The notes below the pieces were generated by a model. The model did no database searches and had not been told where the DNA came from. It saw nothing but the letters and a program-made list of their open reading frames with translations. 64,000 nucleotides of DNA. Origin: Mannheimia glucosida. Lineage in GTDB: Bacteria; Pseudomonadota; Gammaproteobacteria; Enterobacterales; Pasteurellaceae. This document shows positions 32,774 through 41,856 of this stretch, piece after piece. The translations under genes and the position numbers were made by a program. Within the stretch, counting starts at the first letter, position 1, and each line of letters opens with the position of its first letter. The stretch lies in the NCBI RefSeq assembly GCF_046267875.1, contig NZ_CP176502.1, positions 1,798,001 to 1,862,000 on the forward strand. Reading direction: 5' to 3'.

Positions 32774-35584
32774 ATGCAATATACACATTTTGATGATTGG
32801 CTTGCATCATCTGCATTAGGCGGTGCAAACCAATCTTATATAGAAGAAATTTATGAACAGTATCTAGAAAATCCAGCAAATGTTGATGAAAGCTGGAGAA
32901 ACATCTTTGATTCATTTCCTAAAACTCCCCAAGTTGAACAAGCTCACACCCCTATTCGTGACTATTTCCGTAAATTAGCCCGTGAACAGCAACCTCAATC
33001 CGTCACTATTATTGACCCAGAAGCAGGGGCGAAACAAGTTCGCTTACTGCAATGGATTAACGCTCATCGTTTCCGTGGCTATTTAGAGGCAAAACTTGAC
33101 CCAATTAACTATTACCGTTGGAAAACCTCCAGCGTGCCTGAATTGGACTACAAATATCACGGCTTCACCGATGAAGATCTCAACGAGACCTTTACGGTCG
33201 GTCGCTATGTGTATGATAAAGACACAATGAAACTCAGCGAACTGGATAAAGCATTAAAAGAAACTTATTTAGGGCCTATTGGTTTAGAATTTATGCACGT
33301 TCAAGATATTGAACAACGCAACTGGCTTCAAGCCAAAATGGAAAGCGTGCTAAACAAACCACTGTTCACCAAAGCAGAAAAACTGAATTTATTAAGCGAA
33401 TTGACCGCTGCCGATGGTTTAGAGCGTTACTTAGGGGCAAAATTCCCGGGGGCAAAACGGTTCTCATTGGAAGGTAGTGATGCCTTTATTCCGATGATGA
33501 AAGAAATTATCCGCCACGCTTCCCGTCAAGGTATGACCGATGTGGTTTTAGGTATGGCACACCGTGGTCGTTTGAATATGTTAGTGAACGTATTTGGTAA
33601 ACGCCCGGCAGAATTGTTTGATGAATTTGCCGGCAAACACGCTGATGAAAGCCGCACGGGCGATGTGAAATACCACCAAGGTTTCTCCTCAAACTTTGCC
33701 GTAGATGATAAAAACGTTCACCTTACCCTTGCTTTCAACCCATCGCATTTAGAGATTGTTAGCCCGGTGGTAATCGGCTCAGTGCGTGCAAGACAAGAAC
33801 GTATGCGTGATACCGAACACGAAAAGGTGCTTGCGGTGACCGTTCACGGTGACTCTGCAGTGGCAGGGCAAGGTGTAGTGCAAGAAACCTTAAATATGGC
33901 AAATGCTCGTGGCTATAAAGTAGGAGGCACTATCCGTATTGTCATAAACAACCAAATCGGATTCACCACCTCTAACCCAAATGACACCCGCTCCACCGAA
34001 TTTTGTACCGACATTGCCAAAATGATTCAGGCACCGATTATTCACGTTAATGGTGATGATCCGGAAGCTGTTGCCTTTGCAGCGAGAATGGCTGTGGAAT
34101 ATCGTACTAAATTTAAACGTGATATTTTTATTGATTTAATCTCTTACCGTCGTCACGGTCATAATGAAGCCGATGAGCCTTTAGCAACTCAGCCGATGAT
34201 GTATAGCATCATCAAAAAACACCCGACACCTCGCAAAGTCTATGCGGATCGTTTAATTACCGAAGGTGTTTTAACCAACGAGCAAGAAATCGAGATGTTA
34301 AACCTGTATCGTGATGCCTTAGACAACGGCGAATGCGTTGTGCCGGAATGGCGTGAAATGGATATGGCAGCGGTCGATTGGCTACAATATCTCAATTACG
34401 ACTGGACTGCCCCATACGAAAGTAAATTCCCTGAAGAACGATTCTTAACCATTGCCAAACGGGTGTGCGAATATCCGGCTTCGCTTAAAGCTCATTCTCG
34501 GGTGGAAAAGATCTATGCTGATCGTAAAGAGATGTACGAAGGCAAGAAATTATTCGACTGGGGTATGGCTGAAACAATGGCATACGCTACGTTGTTAGAC
34601 GAAGGCACACACGTTCGCCTTTCAGGGGAAGATGCAGGTCGTGGAACATTCTTCCATCGCCACGCAGTAATCCACAACCAAAATGATGGTACGGGCTATG
34701 TGCCATTAACGCAATTACACGCTAACCAAGGACGTTTCCAAGTGTGGGACTCCGTACTCTCTGAAGAAGCGGTACTCGCCTTTGAATATGGCTTTGCCAC
34801 TACCGACCCGAAAACGCTCACCATTTGGGAAGCTCAATTTGGGGATTTCGCTAACGGGGCTCAAATTGTCATCGACCAATTTATCAGCTCAGGCGAACAA
34901 AAATGGGGCAGAATGTGCGGTTTAGTGATGTTATTACCACACGGCTATGAAGGACAAGGTCCGGAACACTCCTCTGCTCGAGTGGAACGCTATTTACAGC
35001 TTTGTGCCCAACAAAATATTCAGGTTTGTGTGCCATCAACGCCGGCACAGGTTTACCATATGTTACGCCGCCAAGCGATTCGCAAAATGCGTCGCCCATT
35101 AGTTGCGATTACACCGAAATCATTGCTACGCCACCCACTTGCGGTGTCGTCTCTTGATGAGCTGATTAACGGTTCATTCCAAAATGTGATTGGTGAGATC
35201 GATAACATTGACCCTAAACAAGTCAAACGTGTGGTGATGTGTTCAGGTAAAGTGTACTACGACTTAATTGAAAAACGCCGTGAGAATAACCAAACCGATG
35301 TAGCGATTATTCGTATTGAGCAACTTTACCCGTTCCCGCTGGAGGAAATGCAACAAATTCTTGCCCCTTACGCTCACGTTAAAGACTTTGTATGGTGCCA
35401 AGAAGAGCCGCTAAACCAAGGGGCGTGGTATTGCAGCAAGCACAATTTTGAGGCTTCTCTGCCGGAAGGTGCAAAATTGACCTACGCAGGCAGACCAGCT
35501 TCCGCCTCACCGGCAGTGGGTTATCCGTCTTTACACGCAAAACAACAAAAACAACTTGTTGAAGATGCTTTAACGATCGCTTAA
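32774..35584 (+). CDS. sucA: 2-oxoglutarate dehydrogenase E1
   Basis: The thiamine-diphosphate-dependent E1 of the 2-oxoglutarate dehydrogenase complex, which makes succinyl-CoA from 2-oxoglutarate. The 936 residues match E. coli SucA. The N-terminal E2-binding segment is present (SYIEEIYEQYLENPANVDES). The ThDP site is visible in VLGMAHRGRLN, HVNGDDPEAV and DLISYRRHGHNEADEP, and SGEDAGRGTFFHRH begins the C-terminal transketolase-like half. First of sucA-sucB-sucC-sucD. Confidence 0.98.
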   Translation: MQYTHFDDWLASSALGGANQSYIEEIYEQYLENPANVDESWRNIFDSFPKTPQVEQAHTPIRDYFRKLAREQQPQSVTIIDPEAGAKQVRLLQWINAHRFRGYLEAKLDPINYYRWKTSSVPELDYKYHGFTDEDLNETFTVGRYVYDKDTMKLSELDKALKETYLGPIGLEFMHVQDIEQRNWLQAKMESVLNKPLFTKAEKLNLLSELTAADGLERYLGAKFPGAKRFSLEGSDAFIPMMKEIIRHASRQGMTDVVLGMAHRGRLNMLVNVFGKRPAELFDEFAGKHADESRTGDVKYHQGFSSNFAVDDKNVHLTLAFNPSHLEIVSPVVIGSVRARQERMRDTEHEKVLAVTVHGDSAVAGQGVVQETLNMANARGYKVGGTIRIVINNQIGFTTSNPNDTRSTEFCTDIAKMIQAPIIHVNGDDPEAVAFAARMAVEYRTKFKRDIFIDLISYRRHGHNEADEPLATQPMMYSIIKKHPTPRKVYADRLITEGVLTNEQEIEMLNLYRDALDNGECVVPEWREMDMAAVDWLQYLNYDWTAPYESKFPEERFLTIAKRVCEYPASLKAHSRVEKIYADRKEMYEGKKLFDWGMAETMAYATLLDEGTHVRLSGEDAGRGTFFHRHAVIHNQNDGTGYVPLTQLHANQGRFQVWDSVLSEEAVLAFEYGFATTDPKTLTIWEAQFGDFANGAQIVIDQFISSGEQKWGRMCGLVMLLPHGYEGQGPEHSSARVERYLQLCAQQNIQVCVPSTPAQVYHMLRRQAIRKMRRPLVAITPKSLLRHPLAVSSLDELINGSFQNVIGEIDNIDPKQVKRVVMCSGKVYYDLIEKRRENNQTDVAIIRIEQLYPFPLEEMQQILAPYAHVKDFVWCQEEPLNQGAWYCSKHNFEASLPEGAKLTYAGRPASASPAVGYPSLHAKQQKQLVEDALTIA

Positions 35585-35594
35585 TAACAAAAAT

Positions 35595-35610
35595 GGGCGT
35601 GCATACGCCC
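35595..35610 (+). terminator. Weak hairpin between sucA and sucB
   Basis: GGGCGT/ACGCCC, 6 base pairs with loop GCAT, ten bases past the sucA stop. Only TACAAGCGGTTGATTTTT follows, so it may moderate more than stop transcription. An ACAAGCGGT uptake core overlaps it. Confidence 0.35.
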
Positions 35611-35690
35611 TACAAGCGGTTGATTTTTAAGAAAAGTTTACCATTTACGCTGTTGGAGTTTTAAAACTCTCTCGAAAAAAGGAATAAGTT

Positions 35691-36920
35691 ATGACCATTG
35701 AAATTTTAACCCCCGATTTACCCGAATCTGTTGCCGATGCAACCGTTGCCACTTGGCATAAAAAAGTGGGCGACAATGTAAAACGTGATGAAATTTTAGT
35801 CGAAATTGAAACTGATAAAGTTGTTTTAGAAGTGCCTGCTTCAAGCGACGGAATCCTTGCTGAAATTACGCAAGAACAAGGTGCTACAGTTGTTTCTAAG
35901 CAATCACTGGGTAAATTAGTGGTAGCTAAAGCCGGTGATATTAGCCCAGCAACTATCGAGCAACAAACAGAGGCAACCCCTTCAGATCGCAAATATGCCG
36001 CGATTGAAAACAGCCATACCAATGCAGATGATCAAGGCCCAGCGATTCGCCGTTTATTAGCCGAACACGACTTACAAGCCGCTGATATTCAAGGCAGTGG
36101 TGTAGGCGGCAGAATCACCCGCGAAGATATTGAAAAAGAGATTGCCAAACGAGTGCAAATCAACCAAGTGAAAGAGTCTGCAACCAGCCAAAACACCGTT
36201 AGCACTGTAGCATTTAACAGCCGTAGCGAAAAACGTGTGCCGATGACACGACTCCGCAAACGTATTGCCGAACGCTTACTAGAAGCAAAAAACACTACCG
36301 CAATGCTCACTACTTTTAATGAGCTGGATATGCAACCGATTATGAATTTACGCAAGACCTATGGCGAAAAATTCGAAAAACAACACGGCGTGCGTTTAGG
36401 CTTTATGTCGTTCTATATTAAAGCAGTGGTTGAAGCGTTAAAACGCTACCCTGAAATCAATGCCTCGATTGATGGCGATGATGTGGTTTATCACAACTAT
36501 TTCGACATCAGCATTGCGGTTTCTACCCCACGAGGCTTAGTCACACCGGTGTTGCGTGATTGCGACAAAATGAGTATGGCGGATATCGAGAAGAAAATTA
36601 AAGAACTTGCCGAAAAAGGGCGTGACGGCAAATTAACCGTTGAAGACTTAACCGGCGGTAACTTCACTATCACTAACGGCGGCGTATTCGGTTCTTTAAT
36701 GTCCACCCCAATTATCAACCCGCCACAAAGTGCGATTTTGGGTATGCACGCTATTAAAGACCGCCCTGTCGCCATTGACGGGCAAGTGGTAATCCGCCCG
36801 ATGATGTACCTAGCCTTAAGCTATGACCACCGTTTAATTGACGGCAAAGAATCTGTCGGTTTCTTAGTGACAGTCAAAGAGTTATTAGAAGACCCAACCC
36901 GTCTTCTTTTGGAAATTTAA
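35691..36920 (+). CDS. sucB: 2-oxoglutarate dehydrogenase E2 (dihydrolipoyl succinyltransferase)
   Basis: E2 core of the complex that transfers the succinyl group from lipoyl to CoA. The 409 residues have one lipoyl domain with the lipoylated K43 (EIETDKVVLEVPA), a linker, an E1/E3-binding domain (AIRRLLAEHDLQAADIQGSG) and the catalytic domain ending in LSYDHRLIDGKESVGFL with the active-site His and Asp. E3 (lpd) is not in the window, as usual. GAAAAAAGGAA provides the ribosome site. Confidence 0.98.
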   Translation: MTIEILTPDLPESVADATVATWHKKVGDNVKRDEILVEIETDKVVLEVPASSDGILAEITQEQGATVVSKQSLGKLVVAKAGDISPATIEQQTEATPSDRKYAAIENSHTNADDQGPAIRRLLAEHDLQAADIQGSGVGGRITREDIEKEIAKRVQINQVKESATSQNTVSTVAFNSRSEKRVPMTRLRKRIAERLLEAKNTTAMLTTFNELDMQPIMNLRKTYGEKFEKQHGVRLGFMSFYIKAVVEALKRYPEINASIDGDDVVYHNYFDISIAVSTPRGLVTPVLRDCDKMSMADIEKKIKELAEKGRDGKLTVEDLTGGNFTITNGGVFGSLMSTPIINPPQSAILGMHAIKDRPVAIDGQVVIRPMMYLALSYDHRLIDGKESVGFLVTVKELLEDPTRLLLEI

Positions 36921-36930
36921 TCGAAAATAT

Positions 36931-36960
36931 GACCGCTTGTACTTTTAGCTGCAAGCGGTC
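36931..36960 (+). terminator. USS-pair terminator after sucB
   Basis: Exact GACCGCTTGT and GCAAGCGGTC pair over 9 bases around a 12-base loop, followed by TGTTTTT. It would reduce read-through from sucAB into sucCD. Confidence 0.75.
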
Positions 36961-37017
36961 TGTTTTTAATAAAATTTGACAAAATCCGATAAACGCTCTA
37001 TTTGAGTTCCCTTCTGA

Positions 37018-37130
37018 GCCACCTGAGCGACTTTGAATTTGTAGGAAAAATTTAGTGTTTGAGCTTGCAAGGCAAGCGAGTTATAAATTTTTCCGTCAAG
37101 CAAATTCAAACTAAGCGAAGAAGGTGGCGA
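37018..37130. repeat. Large imperfect inverted repeat between sucB and sucC
   Basis: The left arm (37018-37054) and right arm (37084-37130) share GCCACC, TTTGAATTTG and GGAAAAATTTA in the same order when one is reverse-complemented. The centre holds a smaller GCTTGC/GCAAGC hairpin (37063-37077). The base-paired element would be over 100 bases. It looks like a dispersed intergenic repeat or small non-autonomous element. I see no second copy in the window. Confidence 0.6.
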
Positions 37131-37151
37131 AGCAGGGTGTGCTTTCTTTTG

Positions 37152-37185
37152 GTTACTTTTCTTTGCACAAGCAAAGAAAAGTAAC
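37152..37185. repeat. Perfect 15-bp hairpin before sucC
   Basis: GTTACTTTTCTTTGC, loop ACAA, and the exact complement, 26 bases before the sucC ATG. From memory, this type of palindrome, often preceded by GGTGGCGAAGCAGGGTG as here, recurs between genes in many bacterial genomes. Confidence 0.75.
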
Positions 37186-37211
37186 ATAAAAAAACCAAAC
37201 GAGGAAACTCT

Positions 37212-38372
37212 ATGAACCTACACGAATATCAAGCAAAACAAATATTCAAACAATACGGGCTTCCCGTAAGCCAAGGGATTGCTTGCAAAACGGCGGAGGA
37301 AGCCGTTGAGGCAATCAACAAACTACAAGGCGAACAGTGGGCGATAAAATGCCAAGTTCACGCTGGTGGGCGTGGCAAAGCCGGTGGAGTAAAGTTGGTT
37401 CGCAATGAAACAGAAGTTCGTGAATTTGCCGATAAATGGCTCGGCAAACGCTTAGTAACCTTTCAAACCGATGCTAACGGACAACCGGTTAATACCTTAT
37501 ATTTAGAAGAAACCTGCAATATTGACCGTGAATTGTACTTAGGGGCAGTGGTTGATCGCTCTGCTCAAAAAGTGATTTTTATGGCATCAAGTGCCGGCGG
37601 TATGAATATTGAAGAAGTAGCGGAGAAAACCCCTGAATTAATTCACAAAGCAGTAATTGACCCACTCACCGGTGGACAAGCTTATCAAGGGCGTGAGTTA
37701 GCGTTTAAATTAGGCTTAAAAGGCGATGAAGTTAAACAATTTGCGGATATTTTCGTGAAACTGGCTAACCTATTTGTTGAAAAAGATTTAGCTTTATTAG
37801 AGGTAAATCCACTTGTCATCACTAAAGAAGGGCAACTACTCTGCTTAGATGCAAAAATGTCGATTGACAGCAATGCTCTCTACCGCCACCCGGAACTTAA
37901 AGAGTTACAAGACCCATCGCAAGATGATGAACGTGAAGCCGAAGCAGAAAAATGGAATCTTAACTACGTTGCATTAGACGGCAATATCGGCTGTATGGTA
38001 AACGGTGCAGGGCTAGCAATGGGGACGATGGATATCGTCAAACTTTATGGCGGTAAACCTGCTAACTTCTTAGATGTTGGTGGTGGGGCAACCAAAGAGC
38101 GTGTAGCAGCAGCCTTTAAATTGATTTTATCTGACCCGAATGTAAAAGCTGTGTTAGTCAATATTTTTGGTGGTATTGTCCGCTGCGATTTGATTGCTGA
38201 TGGTGTGATTGCAGCAGTTAATGAAGTAGGCGTAAATGTGCCTGTTATCGTACGTTTAGAAGGCACTAATGCTGCACAAGGACGAGAGATTTTAGCCAAT
38301 AGCGGACTCAGCATTCTGGCGGCATCATCACTCAAACAAGCGGCTGAATTAGCGGTAAAATCTGCAAATTAG
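37212..38372 (+). CDS. sucC: Succinyl-CoA synthetase beta subunit
   Basis: The nucleotide-binding subunit of succinyl-CoA synthetase, which couples succinyl-CoA cleavage to ATP formation. The 386 residues match the family: ATP-grasp N-terminus (MNLHEYQAKQIFKQYGLP, KCQVHAGGRGKAGGVK), metal-binding EVNPLV and DAKMSID, and the C-terminal GGIVRCDLIADGVI that meets the alpha subunit. sucD begins 8 bases after the stop with an AGGAGG site, so sucC and sucD are coupled. A structured repeat and a terminator separate it from sucB. Confidence 0.98.
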   Translation: MNLHEYQAKQIFKQYGLPVSQGIACKTAEEAVEAINKLQGEQWAIKCQVHAGGRGKAGGVKLVRNETEVREFADKWLGKRLVTFQTDANGQPVNTLYLEETCNIDRELYLGAVVDRSAQKVIFMASSAGGMNIEEVAEKTPELIHKAVIDPLTGGQAYQGRELAFKLGLKGDEVKQFADIFVKLANLFVEKDLALLEVNPLVITKEGQLLCLDAKMSIDSNALYRHPELKELQDPSQDDEREAEAEKWNLNYVALDGNIGCMVNGAGLAMGTMDIVKLYGGKPANFLDVGGGATKERVAAAFKLILSDPNVKAVLVNIFGGIVRCDLIADGVIAAVNEVGVNVPVIVRLEGTNAAQGREILANSGLSILAASSLKQAAELAVKSAN

Positions 38373-38380
38373 GAGGAAAA

Positions 38381-39250
38381 ATGTCGATTTTAATTGATAA
38401 AAACACAAAAGTAATTTGCCAAGGTTTCACCGGCGGACAAGGTACTTTCCACAGCGAACAAGCCCTTGCTTATGGCACACAATTAGTCGGTGGAGTTTCG
38501 CCGAATAAAGGTGGTACAACCCATTTAGGCTTGCCAGTTTTTAACACCGTGCGTGAAGCGGTAGAAACAACAGGTGCAACTGCAACCGTTATCTACGTTC
38601 CCGCTCCCGGCTGCAAAGATGCCATTTTAGAAGCCATTGATGCCGGCATTCAACTGATTGTCTGTATTACCGAAGGCATTCCAACTTTGGATATGTTACA
38701 AGTCAAACAACGCCTAAACCAAACCGGCGTAAGAATGATCGGCCCGAACTGCCCGGGTGTGATTACCCCTGATGAGTGCAAAATCGGCATTATGCCGGGG
38801 CATATTCATAAAAAAGGTAATATTGGCATTGTTTCCCGTTCTGGCACTTTAACTTATGAGGCAGTTAAACAAACAACTGACGAAGGGTTTGGGCAATCTA
38901 CTTGTGTTGGTATCGGTGGCGATCCTATTCCGGGTTCTAACTTTATTGATATTTTAAAGTTATTCCAAGACGATCCTGAAACTGAAGCGATTGTGATGAT
39001 TGGTGAAATCGGTGGCTCTGCCGAAGAAGAAGCGGCTGCCTTTATTAAAGAAAATGTCACCAAACCTGTAGTCAGTTACATTGCCGGTGTCACCGCACCT
39101 AAAGGCAAGCGTATGGGACACGCCGGAGCCATTATCAGTGGCGGTAAAGGCACTGCCGATGAAAAATTTAAAGCCCTTGAAGAGGCAGGTGTGACAACAG
39201 TCCGGAGTTTAGCCGAAATCGGCTCCGCACTGAGAAAAATTTTAGGCTAA
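38381..39250 (+). CDS. sucD: Succinyl-CoA synthetase alpha subunit
   Basis: The CoA-binding subunit, phosphorylated on a histidine during catalysis. The 289 residues show the Rossmann segment VICQGFTGGQGTFHS, VGGVSPNKGG, GPNCPGVITP, GRSGTLTYE-type residues near 153-161, and the active H247 in GHAGAIISGGKGT. The last gene of the suc block, ended by a strong USS-pair terminator. Confidence 0.98.
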   Translation: MSILIDKNTKVICQGFTGGQGTFHSEQALAYGTQLVGGVSPNKGGTTHLGLPVFNTVREAVETTGATATVIYVPAPGCKDAILEAIDAGIQLIVCITEGIPTLDMLQVKQRLNQTGVRMIGPNCPGVITPDECKIGIMPGHIHKKGNIGIVSRSGTLTYEAVKQTTDEGFGQSTCVGIGGDPIPGSNFIDILKLFQDDPETEAIVMIGEIGGSAEEEAAAFIKENVTKPVVSYIAGVTAPKGKRMGHAGAIISGGKGTADEKFKALEEAGVTTVRSLAEIGSALRKILG

Positions 39251-39260
39251 ACTAAAAGTT

Positions 39261-39310
39261 CAAGCGGTCATATTTACCCATTTTTTTGTAAATATGACCG
39301 CTTGTTTTTT
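39261..39310 (+). terminator. USS-pair terminator after sucD
   Basis: A 17-base-pair perfect stem (39261-39277 with 39288-39304) built on opposed USS copies, followed by T6. Convergent with the alanine symporter gene, so it may act both ways. Confidence 0.9.
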
Positions 39311-39319
39311 GCCATTAAA

Positions 39320-40765
39320 TTACTCTTTCGATTTCCAAATTAATGGGTCAACACCTTTATGGATAAGGTCTTGATGTTCTTCAATTCTAAACACTGGCTC
39401 TTTGCCACTTTTCACTTGGCGAAGATAGTCTTTTAAAATAATCCAGACAATCGGAGCAAGAATTAAGATAGCCACCAAGTTAATTACCGCCATTGATGCC
39501 ATCACTGTATCGGCAAATGCCCATACAATACCGCCGTCTCTTACTGCACCGAAGTACACAAAGAATAAAACGATGGCACGGAATCCCCACACAAACCACG
39601 GACTGTTTTTAATGTAGCGGATATTAGTTTCTGCATACGCATAGTTACCAATAATGGAAGTGAAACAAAATAGTAAAATCACAAAGGCCAAAAAGTGTAA
39701 TCCAAATTCGCCTAAATGGAATTGTAATGCAGTTTGAGTAAGTGAAATACCTCTTAAAGTTTCACCACCATAGTTATTTGACATAAGAATGATCACTGCG
39801 GTACAAGTACAGACTACAATCGTATCAACAAATACGCCCAACATTTGAATTAAACCTTGGCTTGCCGGGTGTTTAGCATCAGAAGTTGCAGCAGAGTTTG
39901 GTGCAGACCCCATACCGGCTTCGTTTGAGAATAAACCACGTTTAATCCCCATCAGCATAGTTTTGGATACCAATGCTCCAAACATTCCACCTGCAGCAGC
40001 AGAAAAATCAAAGGCGCTTTCAATAATTAAAGAGATTATACTTGGCACTTTTTCAATATTCATACCTAAAATAATTACTGCAATAATCAAGTAGAATAAT
40101 GCCATCATTGGAACAACTTGAGCAGAAACTTTACCAATACGCTTGACCCCTCCAGAAATAATTAACCCTGTAATCACCACTAATGTCATGCCTACGTAGA
40201 CTGGGTTCCAATCCCACGCATTTTTGGTTGCTTCCACAATAGAGTTAGATTGCACAGCATTAAAAGCAAAACCAAAGGTGAAGATAAGCGTTACTGCAAA
40301 AGCAATCGCAAGAGAAGGAAGTTTTAAGCCACGAGTGATGTAATAAGCAGGTCCACCACGGAACATACCATTTGGATCCCTAGTTTTATATAGTTGAGCT
40401 AAAGAAGATTCAGCAAAGGCAGAACTCATTCCCATTAGTGCTGTAATCCACATCCAGAATACCGCACCTGGCCCACCAAGAGCAATCGCAGTAGCAACCC
40501 CACCAATGTTGCCAACTCCAACACGGCTGGCTAAGCCAGTAGTAAAGGCTTGGAATGGAGTTAATGATTTCCCTTCACTAGAACGTCCCCCCCACATTTC
40601 ACGCAAACTTTGCGGAAGAAGACGTAGCTGGACAAAACCTGTTGTAAGAGTGAAAAATAACCCTGCACCGAGCAATAGGATAATCGTTACGTCCCAAAGT
40701 GGACCGTCGATTGTGTTCACAATCCAAGTCAGTACACTCTCAAAGAATAGAATAATTGAATCCAT
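39320..40765 (-). CDS. Sodium:alanine symporter family protein
   Basis: An inner-membrane Na+-coupled amino acid carrier of the AgcS/AlsT family, 481 residues with about ten hydrophobic segments. Family markers are GGRSSEGKSLTPFQAF near 38-53, ASRVGVGNIGGVATAI, WMWITALMGMSSAFAESSLA and the signature GIKRGLFSNEAGMGSAPN near 270-290. Likely substrates are alanine or glycine. It stands alone, with AT-rich sequence of about 100 bases upstream and no clear promoter. Confidence 0.92.
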   Translation of the reverse strand: MDSIILFFESVLTWIVNTIDGPLWDVTIILLLGAGLFFTLTTGFVQLRLLPQSLREMWGGRSSEGKSLTPFQAFTTGLASRVGVGNIGGVATAIALGGPGAVFWMWITALMGMSSAFAESSLAQLYKTRDPNGMFRGGPAYYITRGLKLPSLAIAFAVTLIFTFGFAFNAVQSNSIVEATKNAWDWNPVYVGMTLVVITGLIISGGVKRIGKVSAQVVPMMALFYLIIAVIILGMNIEKVPSIISLIIESAFDFSAAAGGMFGALVSKTMLMGIKRGLFSNEAGMGSAPNSAATSDAKHPASQGLIQMLGVFVDTIVVCTCTAVIILMSNNYGGETLRGISLTQTALQFHLGEFGLHFLAFVILLFCFTSIIGNYAYAETNIRYIKNSPWFVWGFRAIVLFFVYFGAVRDGGIVWAFADTVMASMAVINLVAILILAPIVWIILKDYLRQVKSGKEPVFRIEEHQDLIHKGVDPLIWKSKE

Positions 40766-40869
40766 AAAGACCTCTTAATTGAAAATAAAACTTCCACATT
40801 GTAACTGATTTAATATTTTTAAAAAGTTTTTTTAATACTTTTAATAAAAATTTTTAATAACTTATTAAT

Positions 40870-41856
40870 TTAGCGTTTGAAAAAAATGCCTGTACCAGTA
40901 TCAATGAAACTACTGTGAAATAATACCATTCCAAATAGAATTAATGCGAGTCCAAGTGTAAATTTTAATATCCAAACGATATTTCGATTAATTTGAGCTG
41001 AAAAATACCATTGGCTAACCTTAACTGCCTTATTTCTCGCAATGATAACAAGATAAGCAAATAAGCTTAAAGTCAGCCCTGTTCCTACTGCCATAGCTAA
41101 TGCTGAAATAACCCCCCAAGCATAGAGATTGAGCGTATAAGAAAGAAATAAAACAAGAATAGCACCAGAGCAAGGTCTTGAGCCAATACTCAATACTAAC
41201 ATCAGCCGTGCTTTCCAATCTTTCACTTGCTGCATTTCATTTGAAGTTGGCAAATGTTTATGGCCACAGCTACAATTTTCGGTATGAATATGCCCTTTCT
41301 GCGTAACAAGCGGTAATTTTCCAGCTTTTTTTTGCGAAATCCGAATGGATTTAATGATAGGCTTTCGTGCTTTATTAACCGTTCGATACACCTGATAACA
41401 CCAGTAAATGCCGAACAAGATCATCAAACCAAAGCTCCCCCGCTCAACCCATTTTAGGGTTAAATTAAAATATTGGCGAGAGAGAGTAAAAATCACCACA
41501 ATGACCGTCACCAATGAAATTGCCACTGAGCCCTGCACCAATGCTGAGGCAAAAGTGATTTTCATCGCCTGATTTAATTTTGTTTTTTCAAAAGAAAGAT
41601 AACTACTCAGAATAAATTTTCCGTGACCGGGCCCAACTGCGTGAAATACCCCATATAAAAAGCTAATAAATACTAAGGTAATACCGGCTTTACTTTGATT
41701 TTCAGCCAATTCATTGAGAGAAGCGGAAAGCTGTAAATTAAAATTTTTTTGCCATTCCATCACTTTAAACAATATCATTGGATAAAGCTGATAAAGAGCA
41801 AATAGGCTCAAAAATCCTATCGATATCATCCCCCAATGTGTTACTTTTAATCGCAT
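40870..41856 (-). CDS. zevB: Zinc-utilisation membrane protein ZevB (NicO/RcnA family)
   Basis: An inner-membrane NicO-type metal permease, 328 residues with about seven membrane segments. The intramembrane motif FHAVGPGHGKF lies at 71-81. A cytoplasmic or periplasmic loop at 189-201 is a metal-ligand cluster with five His and two Cys (HIHTENCSCGHKH). In H. influenzae the homologous pair ZevA-ZevB (HI1249-HI1248) is needed for growth on low zinc. Nickel/cobalt transport is the alternative from family membership. The gene overlaps zevA by 10 bases. A USS variant lies in the coding sequence before the metal loop. Confidence 0.85.
   Translation of the reverse strand: MRLKVTHWGMISIGFLSLFALYQLYPMILFKVMEWQKNFNLQLSASLNELAENQSKAGITLVFISFLYGVFHAVGPGHGKFILSSYLSFEKTKLNQAMKITFASALVQGSVAISLVTVIVVIFTLSRQYFNLTLKWVERGSFGLMILFGIYWCYQVYRTVNKARKPIIKSIRISQKKAGKLPLVTQKGHIHTENCSCGHKHLPTSNEMQQVKDWKARLMLVLSIGSRPCSGAILVLFLSYTLNLYAWGVISALAMAVGTGLTLSLFAYLVIIARNKAVKVSQWYFSAQINRNIVWILKFTLGLALILFGMVLFHSSFIDTGTGIFFKR

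Noticed and set aside
36966..37187. A 73-codon minus-strand ORF in the sucB-sucC gap
   Set aside because: It runs through the inverted-repeat element and the 15-bp hairpin, has no ribosome site, and its peptide (MLLFFACAKKSNQKK...) is the translation of a palindrome. Treated as a repeat.
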